Shown here in pieces: positions 59,701-64,000 of a DNA stretch of 64,000 nucleotides. Within the stretch, counting starts at the first letter, position 1. Every line of letters begins with the position of its first letter. The notes below the pieces were generated by a model. That model did no database searches and was not told where the DNA came from. It saw only the letters and a list, made by a program, of their open reading frames with translations. The stretch comes from Streptomyces sp. CG4. GTDB taxonomy: Bacteria; Actinomycetota; Actinomycetes; Streptomycetales; Streptomycetaceae. Location: NCBI RefSeq assembly GCF_041080655.1, contig NZ_CP163525.1, positions 5,952,001 through 6,016,000 on the forward strand, given 5' to 3'. The position numbers and the translations under genes are program-made.

Positions 59701-61176
59701 CTACGGGGCAGCGCCGGGCGGCGGCACATCGGGTACGTCGCCCAGCGCCCGCAACGCCGCCGCTGCCACCGGCGCCCGCAGGGGTGAGAAGTACGGGTTG
59801 ATCCGGATGGCCTCCAGGAGGTGGCGGCGGGACGGGGCCGGCAGGCCCAGGCTCTGCTCGATCAGGGCCCGGTGATACGCGTACAGGGCGCTGCGGACGC
59901 CGCCCCTGGAGGTGTCCGTCGCGGCGCCGGCATAGGTCAGCGCCTCCTTGTCATCGCCGGCCCGGTGCAGCGCCCAGCCGAGGGCGTCGGCCACCTCCGT
60001 GCCCGGCTGGCGGTGCCACTCCGCCCGCAACCGCGCCACGGCCACCCGCGGGTCCCCGTGGTCGGCCTCGAACTGGCCGATCAGCAGATCCTCGTCGACC
60101 CCGGCCGCCACCTCCCGCCGTACCAGCGCCTTCACCTGCTCGTACGCGTCCCGCGCGGACCGGGTCATACCCCGTGCCTCGTACAGCTCGCCCAGCTCGT
60201 AGGCGTCCCGGGGGCTCGGATGCCGGGCGAGCGCCGCCTGGTACGCGGCGAAGGCCTGTTCCGTATGGCCCAGCGTGGCCAGCGCCCGGCCCCGCCCGGC
60301 CTGTGCCGCCCGCTGGTCGGGATCGAGGCGTACGGCCGCCTCGAAGTGCCGCAGCGCGTCCTGCGGGTCCCCGCGGTCCCAGGCCAGCTGCCCGAGCCCG
60401 GCCAGGCAGGCGGCCCGCTCGGCGGGAGTGCCGGCGGCGGCCGCCGCGTCGCTCAGCTGGGCCACCGCGTCCTCGCGCCAGCCCCGGTCCTGGTACACCG
60501 CCGACGCCCGGGCCATCACCACGGGCCGGGCCGCCGCGTCGGCGTGCAGCCCCAGCAGGTTGTCCAGGGCGGTGCGGGCCGCCGTGTAGTCGCCGAGCCC
60601 GGTGTAGGCGTCGATCAGCGGCGGATACGCCGTCCACCGGTCCGGCGCCGCCTTCAGCGCCTGCTCGCCGTACTCCTTCGCCGCCGGAAAGTCCCGGCGC
60701 GCCAGCGCGAGCGCGGCCATCCCCTGCAGCGCCTCGGTGTTCGCCGCCCGCACCCGCAGGGACGTCAGCAGCGCCTGCTCGGCCCGCGGAAAGTCCGCCG
60801 GGTCGGCCGCCCGGCGCCCCCGCTCCACATACGCGCGCCCCAGCACGGCCCACGCCCCGGCGTCCAGGGGCCGCGCCCGTACCCGGCCCTCCTGTCGCCC
60901 GACGAGCGCCATCAGCTGCGGCAGCGCGACCGTCTCCCCCGAGACCACCGCCGTCAGCACCTGCGCCTGTGTCTGTGCCTGCGCCTGGGGACCGGAGGCG
61001 GGCGGCCGGACCGTCCTGTGCGGCGGCTTCTCGCACAGCAGCGTCAGCGCCGCACCCGCGACGACACCGGCGACCAGTGCCGTCACCAGGACCCGGCGCG
61101 GCCACCGCCGGGCGCGGCGCCGCGCCCGCGACCCGGCCGGCAGGGCCGTACCCGGCCGGCGCACTCGGTTGTCCAT
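59701..61176 (-). CDS. TPR-repeat membrane-anchored protein
   Basis: A 491-residue protein. A basic N-terminus and one membrane segment (about 31-48) are followed by at least eight TPR helices-pairs (AWAVLGRAYVERGRRA, EALQGMAALALARRDFPAAKEYGEQALKAAP, GLGQLAWDRGDPQDALRHFEAAVRLDP, AFAAYQAALARHP). TPRs mediate protein contacts; no catalytic part is seen. The gene is convergent with hpd, only 3 bp apart. Confidence 0.85.
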   Translation of the reverse strand: MDNRVRRPGTALPAGSRARRRARRWPRRVLVTALVAGVVAGAALTLLCEKPPHRTVRPPASGPQAQAQTQAQVLTAVVSGETVALPQLMALVGRQEGRVRARPLDAGAWAVLGRAYVERGRRAADPADFPRAEQALLTSLRVRAANTEALQGMAALALARRDFPAAKEYGEQALKAAPDRWTAYPPLIDAYTGLGDYTAARTALDNLLGLHADAAARPVVMARASAVYQDRGWREDAVAQLSDAAAAAGTPAERAACLAGLGQLAWDRGDPQDALRHFEAAVRLDPDQRAAQAGRGRALATLGHTEQAFAAYQAALARHPSPRDAYELGELYEARGMTRSARDAYEQVKALVRREVAAGVDEDLLIGQFEADHGDPRVAVARLRAEWHRQPGTEVADALGWALHRAGDDKEALTYAGAATDTSRGGVRSALYAYHRALIEQSLGLPAPSRRHLLEAIRINPYFSPLRAPVAAAALRALGDVPDVPPPGAAP

Positions 61177-61274
61177 GGCCCTCACTCTGCGTCGGTACGA
61201 CCAGCTGATCCGGGCGGACCAAGGCGGGTATGGGTGGGGTTCACACCGATGGGCGCGAGTGCCAAGCTGTGATC

Positions 61275-62720
61275 ATGAGCCGTATCGAAGCGCCTCGCTC
61301 CGAAGACCTCGCAGAGACGAGAGACACCGCAGAGACGAGAGATACCGCGGAGACGAGCGGTCTCACCGACCGGCTCCTGGCCGGCCTGCCCGCCGAGGCC
61401 GTCCTGACCGACCCGGACGTCACCGCCTCCTACGCGCACGACATGGCGAGCTTCTGCCCGGCCGGCGCGCCCGCCGTGGTCGTGCTGCCCCGCACGGTCG
61501 AGCAGGTCCAGCACGTCATGCGCACCGCCACCGAGCTACGCGTCCCGGTCGTCCCGCAGGGCGCCCGCTCCGGGCTGTCCGGAGCGGCCAACGCCACCGA
61601 CGGCTGCATCGTGCTGTCCCTGACCAGGATGGACCGGATCCTGGAGATCAGCCCCGTCGACCGGGTCGCCGTGGTCGAACCGGGCGTGATCAACGCGACC
61701 CTCTCCCGCGCGGTCGAGGAACACGGCCTGTACTACCCGCCGGACCCCTCCAGCTGGGAGATGTGCACGATCGGCGGCAACATCGGCACGGCGTCCGGCG
61801 GCCTGTGCTGCGTCAAGTACGGCGTCACGGCCGAGTACGTCCTCGGCCTGGACGTCGTCCTCGCCGACGGCCGCCTGATGTCCACCGGCCGCCGTACGGC
61901 GAAGGGCGTGGCGGGCTACGACCTCACCCGGCTCTTCGTGGGCTCCGAGGGCTCGCTCGGCATCGTCGTACGGGCCGTGCTCGCGCTCCGGCCCAAGCCG
62001 CCGCAGCAGCTGGTGCTGGCCGCCGAGTTCCCCTCCGCGGCGGCCGCCTGCGACGCCGTCTGCCGGATCATGGCGGGCGGTCACGTCCCCTCCCTCCTCG
62101 AACTGATGGACCGCACGACCGTCAAGGCGGTGAACGACCTCGCCCACATGGGCCTGCCGGAGACCACCGAGGCGCTGCTGCTGGCCGCCTTCGACACCCC
62201 GGCCCCGGCCGCCGACCTCGCCGCCGTCGGCGCCCTGTGCGAGGCCGCCGGCGCCACCCAGGTCGTCCCGGCCGAGGACGCGGCCGAGTCCGAACTCCTC
62301 CTGCAGGCCCGGCGGCTCTCGCTGACCGCGCTGGAGGCGGTCAAGGGCACGACGATGATCGACGACGTGTGCGTGCCCCGCTCGCAGCTCGGCGCGATGC
62401 TGGAGGGCGTCGAGCGCATCGCCGGGAAATACCGGCTGACCATCGGCGTCTGCGCCCACGCCGGCGACGGCAACACCCATCCCACCGTCTGCTTCGACGC
62501 CCAGGACGAGGACGAGTCCCGCCGGGCCCGCGAGTCCTTCGACGAGATCATGGCCCTCGGCCTGGAACTGGGCGGCACCATCACCGGCGAACACGGCGTC
62601 GGCGTCCTGAAGAAGGAGTGGCTGGCCCGGGAGATCGGCCCGGTCGGCGTCGAGATGCAACGGGCCGTGAAGCACGCCTTCGACCCGCTGGGCATCCTCA
62701 ATCCCGGCAAGGTCCTGTGA
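61275..62720 (+). CDS. FAD-linked oxidase, GlcD type
   Basis: A 481-residue flavoprotein of the glycolate/D-lactate dehydrogenase family. FAD-domain motifs are VVPQGARSGLSGAA and DPSSWEMCTIGGNIGTASGG; the C-terminal domain has CAHAGDGNTHP and GEHGVGVLKKEWL. The N-terminus holds an odd tandem hexapeptide (AETRDT, 18-bp DNA units at 61311-61346). The electron acceptor and exact 2-hydroxy acid are unknown. Confidence 0.9.
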   Translation: MSRIEAPRSEDLAETRDTAETRDTAETSGLTDRLLAGLPAEAVLTDPDVTASYAHDMASFCPAGAPAVVVLPRTVEQVQHVMRTATELRVPVVPQGARSGLSGAANATDGCIVLSLTRMDRILEISPVDRVAVVEPGVINATLSRAVEEHGLYYPPDPSSWEMCTIGGNIGTASGGLCCVKYGVTAEYVLGLDVVLADGRLMSTGRRTAKGVAGYDLTRLFVGSEGSLGIVVRAVLALRPKPPQQLVLAAEFPSAAAACDAVCRIMAGGHVPSLLELMDRTTVKAVNDLAHMGLPETTEALLLAAFDTPAPAADLAAVGALCEAAGATQVVPAEDAAESELLLQARRLSLTALEAVKGTTMIDDVCVPRSQLGAMLEGVERIAGKYRLTIGVCAHAGDGNTHPTVCFDAQDEDESRRARESFDEIMALGLELGGTITGEHGVGVLKKEWLAREIGPVGVEMQRAVKHAFDPLGILNPGKVL

Positions 62721-62783
62721 AGCAATCCGGGCATCCTCTGAAGCCCGCTCGCCCTCCCCGGTACGGTCTCTCACCGCGGCCCC

Positions 62784-63197
62784 TCACTGGGCGAGCAGCT
62801 GGTCGAGCGCGTCGTCGATGCCGAGTTGCCCGCCCTCCGTTCCCGGCGGGACCACGCGCAGCGTCCGCTCCAGCCAGGCCGACACCTGCGGGATTGGCGC
62901 CTCCAGCAGGGCGTCCCCGTCCGGTGAGCTGAGTGCCATCAGTACGACGCTGCGCCCGTCCACCTTCGTCGGCCACACCCGCACGTCCCCCTGCCCGCAC
63001 GGCCGGAACACCCCCTCCACGAGCAGTTCGCGGGCGAACGTCCAGTTGACGGGGGACTCGGAGTTGATGTGGAACATGATGTGGACGGCGTACGGATCGG
63101 CGGAGCGGTAGCTCAGCCGGGCCGGTACCGGGATGCTGCGCTCCGGCGACAGGATGAGCCTCAGTTCCAGCTCGCGTTCCACCACTGTGTGCTCCAT
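62784..63197 (-). CDS. ssgG: SsgA-like sporulation regulator (SsgG by location)
   Basis: A 137-residue SALP protein, a family found only in sporulating actinobacteria and acting in septum placement and spore wall formation. The fold is clear from LELRLILSPERSIPVPARLSYRSADPYAVHIMFHI, WTFARELLVEGVFRPCGQGDVRVWP and LSSPDGDALLEAP. SsgG identity rests on position near hpd as in S. coelicolor (from memory); the sequence alone would only give SsgA-like. AAAGGA is 9 nt before the ATG at 63197. Confidence 0.85.
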   Translation of the reverse strand: MEHTVVERELELRLILSPERSIPVPARLSYRSADPYAVHIMFHINSESPVNWTFARELLVEGVFRPCGQGDVRVWPTKVDGRSVVLMALSSPDGDALLEAPIPQVSAWLERTLRVVPPGTEGGQLGIDDALDQLLAQ

Positions 63198-63443
63198 GAC
63201 CTGCGTTCCTTTCCTCGTCCGCGCTGGTCGGGGCCGCTCGGAACGGTCCCGCACCAGGGGAGAGCGGGCAGGGGCTGCGCCATTACGCGGGTTCGGGGAA
63301 TTTTCTTTCGCGGACCTGTGAGAGTGGGGCACGGCATTGCCCGGAAAGGAGTGGGTCCTGCGGGACTGGCGCTGCGGGGTGCCCGGGTCTGATAGATGTG
63401 GAGACCCCTATTCCCACCCCCGAGCAGATACGGGACGACGGAC

Positions 63444-64000
63444 ATGAGCGCCCCAACCCCGGCCCCAGGTGACGACAGGCCCCGCGAGGGCTACTACCCG
63501 GACCCGTCCATCCCCGGCTACGTCCGGTACTGGAACGGCGCCTCCTGGGTGCCCGGCACCAGCCGGCCGGCGCCGAAGGACGGTGAACCGCTCACCCCGC
63601 CGCCCGGCGTCCGCCCGGCGACCCCCGCGGTGGAGGAGACGGGCCCGCACTTCTTCGACGAGGACCCGCAGCCGACGCCCGGCGGGCAGAACCGGCCCGG
63701 CGCCTGGTCCGCCGACGGTCAGCATCCTCCTGCCGGTGCCGGAGGCCGGGCCGCCGGGCCGCCCGGTGCCGCCGGCGACAGTGGCGGGCGTACCGCCTGG
63801 GGTGTCGACCCCAGGGTGCCGGCGGAGGGTTCGGCCCAGCTGCCCGGGCAGGCCGGCCAGGCCGGGCATGCCGACGGCGCGGCCTCGGTCCCGCCGGCGG
63901 AGGACGACGAGCGGGATCCCAGCGGCACCTTCCTCTTCCGCCGCCCGGTCCCGGGGCCCGCGGCCGTCCAGGACGAGGGCACGATGACGTTCCGCCCGGT
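63444..64000 (+). CDS. DUF2510-domain protein (3' end outside window)
   Basis: The frame is open from ATG 63444 to the window end, so at least 185 residues. Residues about 14-36 have the DUF2510 pattern (EGYYPDPSIPGYVRYWNGASW). A long disordered Pro/Gly/Ala-rich part follows. Such N-termini often precede RDD-type membrane domains, which would lie beyond the window. The RBS is weak. Confidence 0.75.
   Translation, partial: MSAPTPAPGDDRPREGYYPDPSIPGYVRYWNGASWVPGTSRPAPKDGEPLTPPPGVRPATPAVEETGPHFFDEDPQPTPGGQNRPGAWSADGQHPPAGAGGRAAGPPGAAGDSGGRTAWGVDPRVPAEGSAQLPGQAGQAGHADGAASVPPAEDDERDPSGTFLFRRPVPGPAAVQDEGTMTFRP

Noticed and set aside
59821..61272. Long plus-strand reading frames opposite the TPR gene, and similar ones opposite the HelD-like gene, the permeases and the molybdenum subunit
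   Set aside because: They are Arg/Pro/Gly-rich mirror frames produced by high G+C third positions, without RBS or domains.
1..64000. CRISPR arrays, rRNA genes, intact transposases or phage genes
   Set aside because: No regularly spaced repeat-spacer unit, rRNA-like sequence or recombinase/transposase protein was seen on either strand.

Overview
The window is a high-G+C actinobacterial chromosome segment and almost certainly Streptomyces. The signs are: an SsgA-like sporulation protein beside hpd, an NnaR-type HemD/winged-helix regulator beside a nitrate transporter, a SigU/RsuA-type sigma/anti-sigma pair, HupA, a tmRNA tag beginning ANTKRDS, strong codon bias to G/C in third positions, and several genes whose likely -10 hexamer lies 6-8 nt before the start codon (leaderless transcripts). 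From memory, gene order from prfB to ssgG follows the conserved core of Streptomyces chromosomes.

Layout. 1-6.7 kb: end of prfB, a sortase-anchored repeat protein, a small zinc-ribbon membrane protein, ftsEX, an S41 protease, smpB and ssrA. 6.7-9.4 kb, directly behind ssrA: a PIN-like toxin/antitoxin pair and two secreted proteins of unknown function, in part lower in G+C. 9.5-18.2 kb: a membrane protein, an MFS exporter divergent from a LysR regulator, and an SsuABC/TauABC-like importer divergent from a CitA/CitB-like two-component system. 18.4-21 kb: nitrate transport and its regulator, with GlnR-like sites. 21-24.2 kb: an ArsR/SRPBCC/DUF2182/DUF899 minus-strand gene set with a clear operator-promoter, then a CGNR zinc-finger regulator. 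24.4-35.6 kb: sigU-rsuA, a HelD-like RNA polymerase recycling helicase, a possible small RNA, malic enzyme, hupA, murA, an AlgH-family gene, a DUF3039 gene and a GH20 hexosaminidase.

35.8-41.3 kb holds a three-gene xanthine-dehydrogenase-like operon. Its iron-sulfur subunit carries a disordered N-terminal extension of about 500 residues, and its molybdenum subunit lacks the family's catalytic Glu and the GGGFGGK motif. 41.5-44.1 kb: a duplicated SUKH-4-like protein, then a 1.2-kb segment bounded by tRNA-Cys and a 33-bp copy of that tRNA's 3' end, as expected for a small or decayed island. 44.3-46.1 kb: an SF2 helicase.

46.5-52.5 kb looks like a D-amino-acid salvage locus: IclR and PucR regulators, an amino-acid permease, an M20 desuccinylase, a GNAT acyltransferase and an N-succinylamino-acid racemase. 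The permease has lost its middle and the M20 gene has an in-frame amber stop, so the pathway seems to be decaying at one end and intact at the other. 52.5-64 kb: a secreted Lon-type protease, an ArsR regulator with a 14-bp-periodic operator array, an osmoprotectant (OpuC-like) transporter, an Lrp regulator divergent from hpd, a TPR protein, a GlcD-like oxidase, ssgG, and the start of a DUF2510 protein cut by the window edge.
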